Below are positions 23,349 to 33,387 of a stretch of DNA of 64,000 nucleotides, in pieces. Numbering within the stretch: position 1 is the stretch's first letter; each line of letters begins with the position of its first letter. The DNA comes from Bilabrum cf. latius (lineage: Eukaryota > Bigyra: Bicosoecida > Bigyra > Bicosoecida). The translations under genes and the position numbers were made by a program. Location of the stretch: contig OZ237767.1 of NCBI GenBank assembly GCA_965178125.1, positions 744,001 to 808,000 of the forward strand. Direction: 5' to 3'. Below the pieces are notes generated by a model. The model was given only the letters and a program-made list of their open reading frames with translations. It ran no database searches and was not told the origin of the DNA.

Positions 23349-26300
23349 ATGGCTTTTGTCCATGGCAAACATACTGGATGGACCACACATATATCGTGCA
23401 ATGACAGCTCCAGGCGCTTGTCTCAAAGCGAAGCCGAAGACCAGGAGGAGCAGCAAACTCAGGACGATCAGCTTGAGCCAATATTGGAACCAGTAGCCCC
23501 CTTGCAGGGAGACCATGCTAGTAGGAGTGACTCATTGTATGATGGCATTGTTGTTCCTCTTAAATCCAGGGTGTTTCATGCGTGTAAATCTGCCTGGGTG
23601 GCAAATCATGGCGTGGTCGTGAACCTGGCGGCTGCGAAAGTCTCTCTTGAACAAGCCGTAGAAACCAGAAGGTATCCGCACGTAGACGTATACTGGGGAG
23701 ACTATTCTCCACCAATGATAAACCACAATGCAACAATTTTTTTGAGCACAACAGCGTCGACACGGCATGCGATTGGATAGGCAGTCTGCGAAGCGGCATC
23801 GAGCAGCAGACAGGCTGTTGCCATGTTACAGGGAGTGTTGCACGTACTTGCTGCCATAGGATGTACATCAGGGCCTGACCAACTCCTGTGTGATGCAAGC
23901 ACATTGCTGATCGAGGTCCGGAGGGCTAGCGAGAAATCTGCGGCGGGGGTCGTGCTATCCAGGGTATACGCGAAGCAAATGTGCGTAGAACTGCACAGGG
24001 TAGTACCTCTGCGAGGAAATGGTTCCGGGGATTCATTAGACACTCTCACAGAACCTCTACCACGTGGAAGAGCAGCGTCGGGTGTTTTGGACATTCTAGT
24101 GCAGCTGGGGGCTGGGGCGGACAAGGGAGATCGGCGGCTGGCTGGGATCGGCACGGGCTCTGGCGTGCAGTCCTTCCAGTGCTTATGGGCAGGGAGGCCC
24201 ATCCCATCGATCAGTGGCTGCCGCCGCCGTTGGGCCAACACCCGAGCCAGCCTCCTGCACTTGCTCGGGACAGGGAGACCGCCGGCGGAAGCTGAGCAGA
24301 TTCTTGGGTCTGTGCTGCGAACATTAGGAGCTGTGCTTCACCTTGGTAATGCTGGACTGCAAGTAGACTCAGAGGCGGTATCAGATGGCGACTTGGGTGG
24401 CTGTCGTGGCAGCAGCCGAGCACGCGGCCCCCTCCAAGCAGCTGCCTCATGCCTTGGGGTGCGCCCCTCTGAACTAGAGGGGGCCGTGCTCGCACAGTCG
24501 GGGCAGATCGACTTCTACAAGCTCGACCGAGTGATCAGAGCTGTTTATCTACGGCTGCACGATTTTCTCGTGTCAGAATGTAACCGCGCCCTCGCGGCAG
24601 CTGTGGGAGGCGCAGCCAGGTCAAAGGGCAGTTCGGTGGCAGAGGACAGTGCAAGCTAGAGTGAGAGCATGAGTCAGCTCTTCGTCGCAACTGCCGGTTA
24701 TGTGTTGCGCAATCCAAGGCCTTCGTCGATTAATCGAAATGCTGCCGGTGAGCTGGAGCGAAGGCTGTCGCTCCGACGGCGCCTAGAGTTGGTGGCCCTG
24801 CGAGCTTGTGTCAAGCGAGGGGTGCAAGACGGGCATGTGCAGGGCTAGTTCGCGCCAACTGGTGGTGAATCGTTCGCACGCATCACATCTAGGATACAAG
24901 CAATCGAGCTGTCTTTAAAGGTGGAGCCATCAATGAGATGGCAACATCCAGAAGCCCCGCAGGCTGATTCTACAACGATCGATGAGCACGTGACAGACCG
25001 ATGCTGGACCAAGCCTGCTCGGGGTGAGGAACACCCTGTAGTGGGCTTTGGTACTGTGGGTGACTATGACACGCTGTAGTTGGGGGCATCTTTCATCAGT
25101 ATCATCTCTAGTGCAGAAGGCTCCAGAGAGGCCCATGGAGGTGCCAATAAAGCAGAGGCAGAGCAGGTGCTCTCCTAGGTTGCGGGAGTGGATCACGTGC
25201 GAACTCATTACGTAATTGCGCCGCGCCGTGATAGCAAGAGTGCACTAGCAAGCAGTGCTGACGGTGGGCTTTCTTCTGATTGTTTCGACTGGGGCTTCGT
25301 GGATGCCTAGTTGCAGGACCTGTTGGTATACGACCAAGAAATTGATTTTGTGCAGACTCTGGGTCGTACTGCGAGCTTGAGCCATTTAGTATCAAGGTTT
25401 AGGTGCTTTTCAGCGGGTAGCTCAGAGGCTGCCAAGCGCGATGCGAGTCTTACAGATTGTGCTGAGACAGTGAAGGAGCTACTCGCTACAGCCCGTCGGT
25501 GCTGGTTCGCGCTCCGAGGCACCTCATGTGAGTGCCCGATTCCTGAGGCTGTCGTACGCGCACAAACCAGTACGGATTCAATACCATCCCTTTGCGATGA
25601 CAGCAGTCGTACTGTGGCATTTGTTCATTTGGGGCAAGTGCGGGTGCCTTGCAGCGTGCTTCTCCCTGTTGTTGTGCTGCGGCATGACGTGCAAGCAATT
25701 GCAGCTGCCAGGATCGCAGCTTTCCTTGCTGCTGCTACTGCCAGGCTGGTACGGAGCCGTAAACAAAAGGCCGCCATCGGAATGCAACGAGCTATTCGCG
25801 GTCACATTACCAGGCGATTGCTGGGAGCACTCTGGGAGCTTGCAGTGGGCGAGTGGCTGTGCAAGCAGTTGCTATGTGAGATGTAGCAAGGCCACCTGAT
25901 TGCCGCTGCTGCGCTTCATCAGTGCAGAGCAGGTCTAGTGGAATGCAAGTCTGTAGTCTCAATAGTGGCCAATGCATCCAAAGCGCTTGATAGTCCTGGA
26001 CTAGGGAGGCGCTTCCATTCTCGCGCGATTGACCTGTAGTCTGAGTGTGATGGGGCGCTATAGCGCTTGGCTCGCGTATCTTCCAGCTGTAGTGACTTGG
26101 TAGACAGTCTGCATGCATCTGATAAACAGGCTTAGGCACTCTAGAGTGCCGTATAGAGCCTGTAGCACCGGATTCAAGCGAACTGCGACAGGATGCTGAA
26201 GCTGCGCTTGACCAATGGCAGTATGGGTGTGCTTGAGCACCTTCGACGGCAGATCCGGCACACCGATGCTCTACATCCCCTGTTGCAACGTTTGCTACAC

Positions 26301-28007
26301 GGAAAAAGGCTCGAAACGACAGCACGAACATCGATTGCTTGCGTCGGTGGGAGTGCACAGCGAGTCCTCCGGGAATATGACGACGCAGTTGCATCGGTTG
26401 ATGCTTGCCGCCTTGACTATGCCTCTCTGCGTGCATGCATTTATGCAGCAGAGCGTTAGCGGTAGAAGCAGGGAATGCAAATAATGGCGCGCGAGGATGC
26501 ATCCGCCAGGTTGATTGAAGCGAGCGCCAAAGCTGCGGCGGAAAGAGCGATGTATCAAATCTAGGCGCACCAGGCTCGCGAGCAGAGGCAGATGAGCAGC
26601 GAGGACGCTCTCTCGTTCCAACGCGAGCATGACGAGCGACAGTCTGCTGTGCTGCAGTCGCTTCGACAGAGAGTTGTAGAGCAGCTTGCAAGGGATGATG
26701 ATAAAATGTCATCGTAGCTTGTCTGTGAGATGCAGGCTGCACAGAACGAAGCTCAGTCAAGAATATCGGTTCCAGACGCTGACATTGCCCCTGCGGCAGC
26801 TGCTCCTACGCACCAAGCCGATGAGCCTGTCACCGTCACAGCAGGAACGCCAGAAACACCGTCTGGTGCAAGTACCGTTGTTTCTTAGCCGGATCTATCT
26901 GAGCTGCGGCAGCTTACCTCAAGCTTGGACAGCGTGCTTGAGGGTGCCGCAAGGCTGGATGCCCGCCTGCAGTCCCGCCGGCTGCAGCTGCTAGAGGGGC
27001 AAGTCAGAGGCGCGCACACCACGGAGGAAGACGTGGACGACGAATCTGGAGATTTGGCGGCGTCTGCCAGGGCAGTATTCAGCAGCGGACCGAACAGAAG
27101 TCCAGATTGTGAGCCTGCGCCCCCTGGCCGTCCATCGACGGGTCTAGCGCTGGGTCTGAAGGCAGTCGATGATGCTGCGGCCTCCGTGCGACTTTACGCT
27201 TCCACCATGCACCCCTCCTCGCGAGGCAGCATGTCGCCGATACGCTCGAAATAGGGAGTTCATCCGATGCCCTGGGAGTCGTTTAGCACCAGTCCAGGAG
27301 AACCTGAAAGCAACAGCCTCTCCGCCTCATCTAGAGCACAAGCAGTGGCAGCTGTCGGCAGACTGCACGAGTCGCGCAGCTCGAGAGCCATCGAGTCGCG
27401 GAGCAGAGACATGCAGCTTCTACTGGCCGCTGGCACAGCCCCGCCGTCAAACCCTTCGCAATCACCTACGGACGTTGCCGCGCTGCCTTCTCCATACGCC
27501 GCTGCTGCCCGCGCCCAATCTCCACGGGCCCGGCAGGGCTCATCGAGCGGCTTCCGTGGTACCAGGGCAAGGAGTCCATCACCTCCCCCCATGCAAAGAG
27601 GCTCTTCCCGGCGGAGGAGAAGCCCTAGTCCCAGCGGCAGGCAGGGTGGGCAGCCGAGCCAGTCCCGCAGCGGCAGCCCCCTGGCAGTGGCATGGCAGAG
27701 GGGAGGGGCTGCATCAGCTGGCTCGCCGATTCGCAAGAGTGACAGGGACACGGATAACTCCAGAACCGGAAAGGCTTAGTCTTCGCGCAGGTCGCTGGGG
27801 GCAATTCGAAAACATTCGGTGCTGCTCAGCGATGGATTCAAGGCGGCGATGGCCAGGGGAGCAGGCGCTGGAGCAGTGCCAGTGGGTGGGTATGGGGACC
27901 AAGACGACTCGATCTACTCGGCTGGTCCGCAGGAGCCGCGGACACCCAGGCCTGCGAGTCCCTGCACTGCCCCTTTGCCACCCCCTGGGACACCCCCGTA
28001 GGCGTGA
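23349..28007 (+). CDS. Divergent myosin-like protein with degenerate motor
   Basis: One frame from 23349 to TGA at 28005-28007 (about 1552 aa), crossed by 21 TAG codons read as Gln. Myosin landmarks appear in order. The helix before loop 1 and the TRVY region are weakly recognisable. ILGSVLRTLGAVLHLGNAGL matches the strongly conserved ILxxILHLGN segment. QIDFYKLDRVIRAVYLRLHDFLV matches the following ARDALAKxLYxRLFDWLV segment. THYVIAPRR sits at the HFVRCIKPN position. An IQ-like motif (GMQRAIRGHITRRLLG) follows near 25780. The P-loop GESGAGKT is not present; the aligned stretch reads ATIFLSTTASTRHAIG. So the motor probably lost ATPase activity, or an active-site exon is missed. The tail holds coiled coil (26000-26750) and a long Ser/Pro/Arg-rich region. 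The start codon is uncertain; upstream in-frame ATG at 23265 overlaps the dynein start. Confidence 0.7.
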
Positions 28008-28155
28008 TCAGCGCAGATGTTGTAATATGATAATGATGTTGTTGAAGTGAATAATGCTCTTGATGCTTCGCTAGTAACTGAAAATGCAAATGGATTACGA
28101 GTGGCCACTGTGCAATACTACCAAATATGGGCGGTCAGGCACGACTCTGCAACTA

Positions 28156-28725
28156 TCAACTTGCGTCAGAACCACCAGCAGCCCCAGCTGCAGCGTCTCG
28201 TCGCCTCTGCCTGGCCTCTGCTTCTTGGCTAGCCATGTCGTCACGAGAGATCCGCTTGTCTGCGTCCTCCTGCTCCATGCGAGCACGCTTGAGCACTTCC
28301 TAAGCTTCTTTCGAGTGTGGTCGAAGCTGGACAATTGGACTATTGAATTGGTCTAATTCCTCCGGGTCTTCCTGGACGATTAGTTCGTCATCATTGTACT
28401 GATCGATTTTCATCAGCACGTCCAGCTCCTCCCGAATCGGCTTCTTTCGCTCTCCGTCCCTGACGCTACGCCCAAGTTTCTTCATATTCTACTCTTCCTG
28501 CCACATGTCTTCCGTAACATCAGTCTCGTGGAAGACAAACTTGTAATCCTTGAGGTGTGGGCGCTGGAAACCGGAGAGAGCGGGGCCGTAAGGACGCTTC
28601 TTGAGCTCCTTCTTCATGCTATGTCCTTCCGGGCCGAATTTAAGCCTAGGGAACTGGCCGAATATCTCCCGTCTCGCTTTACGAATCGATTCACGCTGCT
28701 CAAAAGAGCTCTGCACAAACTTCAT
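28156..28725 (-). CDS. Small basic/acidic protein, unknown
   Basis: Frame of 189 aa from ATG at 28725 to TGA at 28156, containing in-frame TAG at 28489 and 28300. The N-terminal half is basic (KARREIFGQFPRLKFGPEGH, KKELKKRPYGPAL), the middle is acidic (ELIVQEDPEELDQF), and the C terminus is a charged helix followed by Ala/Gly. I do not recognise the family. The frame remains open upstream of the ATG, so a further 5' exon is possible. It lies tail-to-tail with the myosin-like gene and head-to-head with the COX5B-like gene (268 bp between start codons). Real gene likely because the frame is conserved-looking and ends cleanly; function unknown. Confidence 0.6.
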
Positions 28726-28993
28726 CCTTCTTCTCTCGGACCCAAGAACACTCCCACACGAGCCATATTGCGCACCAATCAAAGGATACCTCAAACCAGT
28801 TGTTGAAATTGTGTAACTGCGCTGCACAAGTTTAACCAGCCTACAACTGGCCTACATCGTCGATGTTGTGGCAAACCCTGTTCGATAAATCGATTTTTGT
28901 AACGCGCATTCAAAGATAATATAACGTGGTGTTTAAGATATATCACATTCAGTTTTGGTGCGATAGCAGCTGCCAATCTGGGATCCTGCTGCA

Positions 28994-29738
28994 ATGCTCG
29001 CGAAAGCTGCGCGTTCCGTCGCCCGAATCGCTCGGCCTGCCATCAGTCTGGGCTGGAAGAGCACGTCCGTTTCCATTCGATGTGAGCCTTTTCAGTCACA
29101 GGCCTTGGTGAACTGAGGCACCCTTATGTCAGGAGGCAATCACCTAGCTTCGTGCCTCAGTTGTGCGAATTTTTGGTTCCCTACCGCAGGCATGAGTGAT
29201 ACACCTAGTAAAGATGACCTGGATAGGCATGCAAAGTACCAGGTCAAGGACGAAGGCCGTCTTCCGACGCCGAGAGAGCTGCTGGTCGGCAAGGCCCGCG
29301 AGGAGGAGATTTTCGAGGACACTTACGGCATTTCGCTGTATGATAGGCGAGCCATGCAATTCATGGAGGAAGGTACCCTTGATAACCCCATCTGCATCCT
29401 GTCCGAGGAGGACGAGCGGATCGTCGGTATTTCTCTTCAGGTGAGGCCAGCGTTTTGATTCTGTGCTTTACCCCTTTGTCATCACCACTGCAGCACCTGA
29501 ACTTGCCGTGTACTTTGTAGAATGTACATGTTTATAGTGTACGGTGCGGAAACTTGTTCTTGTTGATCGGCACACGCAGGACGACGCCAACATTCGGTGG
29601 TTTGTGCTGCGCGACGGCGAGATGGCGTTCGACCCGTACACCAACAACTACTTGGCTATCCGCCGCGTGTCTCAGGAGCAGATTGACACCCTGCTGGCGA
29701 TTGCTGATAAGCAGCCGGACCCTTTCAAGGTCGAATGA
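28994..29738 (+). CDS. COX5B: Cytochrome c oxidase subunit 5B-like, mitochondrial
   Basis: Three exons: 28994-29081, 29190-29440 and 29580-29738 (165 aa, TGA). Introns of 108 and 139 bp are GT-AG and the phases agree. Exon 1 encodes a classic mitochondrial presequence: MLAKAARSVARIARPAISLG, basic, amphipathic and free of acids. The mature core aligns with COX5B: an N-terminal helix, then NPICILSEEDERIVG, then after the second junction NIRWFVLRDGE, corresponding to the RIVG...WFxLxxGE signature. The zinc-binding cysteines of COX5B (after RIVG, and the CPxC near the C terminus) are absent; those positions carry non-Cys residues in a YTNNYLAI segment. It would act as a peripheral matrix-side subunit of complex IV. 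No in-frame TAG. Identity rests on the short signature, so moderate confidence. Confidence 0.72.
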
Positions 29739-29860
29739 GCAAGCTTCGAGCGGGTTGCATGGCTCGATAGCTAGCCAATGTTGAATCCCGATACGCCGGG
29801 GACCGATATGTGGACAGTGGTGATTGCATTGGCAGTGATTAAATCAGACATCCGTTGGAC

Positions 29861-30829
29861 TTACTCTGCAGAATTCGATTGCATCCAGCCTCTCTCCTTT
29901 GCCTCCTGAAATAGCCCAATGCACGCCCGCTATTCTTGTGGACTGATGTCTGGATTCCAAAAGTCAACCAGCAGCACTGTCCTGGATCTGTCGCTGTCGT
30001 TTCGCACCGAGTGCGCGTAGCTGTCGTCAAAAATGATGACCTCGTCGGGCTTCCAAGGCAGGTCCTCGCCCGCCACTCGCAACACTGCCTTGCCATCGCT
30101 AGGGATGTCAATCGGGATGTGCATTCGCAATCTCAAGTTTGAGGGGCCACAATGGGCTGCAATGGTGGCGCCTGGCGAGAGCGTCGAGAAAAACGCGTAA
30201 GCGAAGGGGATCCCTGTCATAAGACCGGGGATTGATTCCAATGCCTCTGCCGTGTTGGGGCAGTGCGCAGCAAAATGAGCTTGTCGTTCGCCTTTCTGGA
30301 TGTAGCTTAGCCATGTCCAGCTGTCGCTTGCGGTTGAGCTGCTAGATTCAGAGTTCTATGGGGCTGTTGAGGCTGGTTGGTGCAGCTTCATTTCACCATC
30401 AGCAAGTGCGTAGTCATTCCTCAGCACACCAGAGCTCTGCGCGGAATGGAACTCCACCTTAATGCGTGGAATCATCTCCTTAATGCGGTCGATCCACTCG
30501 AATTCTGAACAGTTCCAAATAGGCTTCTGGCTCAAGCCAGGGAGTGTCAGCAGGGATGGCTGCGGCCGAAAGACGTCTCTTGCAAGGATCTGCAGCACGC
30601 CGCTCCGGCGGACTCGGGCAGGTATTGGAGTTTGCATGCATCGAAGGGCTCTTGATGTTCGCATATTCTTATTTTGTCGCAGTCCTGCCAGTTGAAGCAC
30701 TCCGGTTGGGCCCAGCCACTGGCAGCCACAGGCGGCGGCCGGGCGCTCCGAGTTGGCCGCACCGGCTGGAACAGTTTTGTCGCAATTCACGTGTAGTAAT
30801 GGAGATTTCCGGCAATTGTTTGGTGTCAT
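29861..30829 (-). CDS. Aspartyl/asparaginyl beta-hydroxylase-domain protein (AspH type)
   Basis: 2-oxoglutarate/Fe(II)-dependent hydroxylase fold, about 322 aa, TAA at 29861-29863. In-frame TAG at 30356 and 29930 are read as Gln. The domain begins with PGLSQKPIWNCSEFEWIDRI, matching the PGLxxxPWxD opening of the family. The active-site region follows: IAAHCGPSNLRLRMHIPIDI with the first iron-ligand His, then PDEVIIFDDSYAHSVRNDSD with the distal His, then the 2OG-binding Arg and DFWNPDI. AspH enzymes use two His without the usual Asp, and this arrangement is seen. The roughly 80 residues before the domain are basic and poorly conserved; the ATG at 30829 lies only 17 bp from the divergent start at 30847, so a shorter N terminus is possible. 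No clear signal peptide or membrane anchor. Confidence 0.85.
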
Positions 30830-30846
30830 GAGTGTAATCGAATGAA

Positions 30847-31851
30847 ATGCTTGCGATTTGCGCAGTTTATTTGATCATTGCCGCTACAACGACGGCAAGG
30901 CCAGAGCGCAGCAACTCGTTCGAGGTGTTTAGGCCGCATGCGAAACAAGTCAAGATCCGAAACAAGTACTGCATGAAATGCACACTAGTGTATGATAGCA
31001 GTAAGGCGAACAAGGAGGTTGCTGCTAGATTGCAGAGTGATCTGGAACGCGTCCGCGAGACTGGCATGGAGATGCAAGAGGGCCTGCGGGCAGCCGAGGC
31101 GCAGCGGCAGGCCGCGTCTGATCAAGTCGGGGACCCAATGTTCGGTTTAGGCGGCAAGCGGGATGGAAAGCGTAATGCAATCGACAAAGCGGAGCAAGCT
31201 TGCCTGGACACGACTGTGTCGGGCACACCTGAACGAGAGTCTTGCCTGCGCGAAGCAAACGGCGGCACGGTACAAAGGCCAGCGGAAGGCCGAGCAATCA
31301 ATCCAGAAGACTACCCCGTAAATCGCAAGCCGACTCCTGAATCAGCAGACGCGAGCCAGGGCGGCACGGACGCGGCAGCGCCCCAATCCGACCCACGAGG
31401 AACCCGTCCCGACCCCAAGCAGCAACCGCACCCCAACGCGCCTCCCGAGACCCTCCCGCCCCCGGTATCCGCGCCGTTCACTGGATTCATGCAAGGAAGA
31501 GCTCGGCCAGCTGGCAGTGTCGGGGGGTATGCCGCGCCCAGAAACACACGCACGGACGAGGCCGGGGGTGAGGGGGCCATGTCCATGTCCAGTGAGGAGC
31601 GGGAGCAGATCCTGGCCGGGGAGCCGCACTTCGTATCTCCCGAACAGGTGCAGGACGTGCTGCGCGATTCGCTCAGCATCAACGACCTGACCTCCATGCA
31701 GTAGGGGCAGTCCATGCATGCCACGGTCGAGCTCTTCCGGTCCGAGGTGTGCGTGAATCTCCCTTCTCGGCAGCTAGTCTACTCGCTCTTCCGAGGACTT
31801 TCCAACGCGGACGAGACCCCTGGAGCATCAGTTCGGTGTGAGGCTGCTTGA
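30847..31851 (+). CDS. Putative secreted protein, unknown
   Basis: 334 aa from ATG 30847 to TGA 31849-31851, with one in-frame TAG at 31702. The N terminus MLAICAVYLIIAATTTARPE looks like a cleavable signal peptide or signal anchor. After it come a basic segment with CMKC, a short charged coiled coil (residues about 55-90), a CLDT...ESCL cysteine pair, and a long Pro/Gly/Ala-rich low-complexity region. The C-terminal part contains a folded-looking acidic helix (SEEREQILAGEPHFVSPEQV). No domain recognised. It shares a very short 5' region with the AspH-like gene on the other strand, so the two may be co-regulated. Confidence 0.6.
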
Positions 31852-31964
31852 CGTCGACGACTCATGATGAGCCAGCGTGCCTAGCGACGACACGCGCGCG
31901 CATCCAAGGATAGTACTATGCGCGCCGTTGCACCGGTGCACAAGTACCTTCTACTCAGACCCTG

Positions 31965-32944
31965 TCAAGTTCCCGGCTGCTGCGGGTACACCTGCCTGCT
32001 GCCGCCGCTATTGTGGCCCGGCCACGACTCGACATCGGATGGCTGCTACCTGACCTCCACAGGGTGCCCAATCACCGCTGCAACTGGGACATCATCCGTG
32101 TCTTCGATGAACATATTGGATTCTTCCAATTGCTTTCCCCACGTGCAACCCAAAGTTTGCAGCACAGCTCCAACAGCTCCCACGGCCAGCGATATGTAAA
32201 TACCCCGGGTTATCGCGCCCTTATCGTCGCAAATTTCTGCCCGATCCTCTTCGGATATAGCTTCGGTATCCATCCTTTCTTCGAAACACCTGCGCGGTGT
32301 CACTAGGCAAGAGCATGGCTACCCCCAATTGCAGCTCGCAATTTGTCGTCGATTCAGAGATGCTTCTGACGTCGCAGCGGGATCTCACTCATCGTCGCAA
32401 AGGCAGTTAATATTCGGAACCGTGATGGCTAGGTTAACAATAAGAACCAACACTGCGGCGAGAGCTTGGCCAATTGGAACGGGTGACACCGGCTGGGGCA
32501 GACGGGAAGCGGTTGGTGGCAGCGCCTCATCATATCGACACCGACAATGACCAGAGAGACGCGCAACTCGTAGTCGCTTCGAAAGCAGCACAAGTAAACA
32601 AGCTGTATTCCACCAATCTCACCGAACAAGCAGCTGCAAAGCCCATTGCAGACCCAGAACATGCGGAGCAATTGGGGCTTGTTGTATTTTGCACCCACCC
32701 ACCCACAAACAGGTATTATGAACGCAAGAAGCACATAAATATTGGAGTAGTCGCGGGCTTGGATAGCGAATGCTGCCTAAACAGCTGCCAATATAACCAT
32801 TAGCGCTGAAACGATCATTACCTTCCACGCGAGGGCAGCTGTTGCGCCGTCAGAAATGGGAATCCCGAGCACCACGTGCTGTTGCTACTGCTAGGGCGCT
32901 ATTTCAACTGGGTGTACCCCAATTGCACCGGGATAACGCTACAT
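31965..32944 (-). CDS. Four-TM membrane protein with Gln-rich N terminus
   Basis: Predicted three exons on the minus strand: 32944-32561, 32492-32389 and 32289-31965 (270 aa, TGA). The introns of 68 and 99 bp end in CAG, and phases match; the first donor (GTCTCT) is weak. Four hydrophobic segments are visible: KVMIVSALMVILAAVQAAFA, YVLLAFIIPVCGWVGAKY, QALAAVLVLIVNLAITV and IYISLAVGAVGAVLQTLG, with a further semi-hydrophobic stretch around LFGEIGGIQLVYLCC. Between TM3 and TM4 lies an acidic Cys-containing loop. The N-terminal cytoplasmic-looking segment has a run of five glutamines encoded TAG-CAG-TAG-CAA-CAG (32893-32879), direct internal support for UAG as Gln. The second codon after ATG is also TAG. 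No family recognised. Confidence 0.6.
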
Positions 32945-33387
32945 TTTGTTTCTGACGAGGCCCGAGAGAGCTGGTGTTTTGGCCAAGCACCGGACCGAAG
33001 ATAGCGCCCAAAGTGCGCGCTACTTGCCAGTTCTGTGCAGTTCCAGACAGGTTTTGAAGGCGTAAGGGTGCCGACGACTAGACAAATTGTGGAAAGCTAG
33101 ATTAGCAGTGAAGCGGGCAATCCCCGAAGAGGTCATCACGGGCATTGCGCTGGGTGGCAAAGCCAGCCTGACAGCCTGAGCCGAGCCCGCCCCACTGCCT
33201 GTGCCAGTGGCAGTTGCAGTGGCACTGGCACTGGCACTGGCACTGGCACTGGCACTGGCGCTGGCACTGGCGCTGGCACTGGCATGCCTGGCAGTGGGAC
33301 CTCCGGAACTCAGACCTGTTTCCCACGAGCAAGAAATTGCTTACCTGCATCGGTCTTACGGTCACAGCAGCTCCTAGCTCTCTGCGC
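32945..33387. other. Intergenic region with GGCACT hexanucleotide repeat
   Basis: Lies between the divergently oriented ends of two minus-strand genes: upstream of the four-TM gene and downstream of the acid phosphatase stop. It contains an imperfect GGCACT/GGCGCT hexanucleotide array at about 33202-33285. No gene recognised. Confidence 0.6.

Noticed and set aside
9982-28007. UAG read as leucine, as known in other eukaryotes and some mitochondria
   Set aside because: Several sites (FHAVV-x-ERRKFG, VL-x-NGVK, CF-x-IEL, LR-x, C-x-RNW) are conserved glutamines in dyneins, and the TAG/CAG/CAA run supports Gln. One site favours Leu; it is listed as a test.
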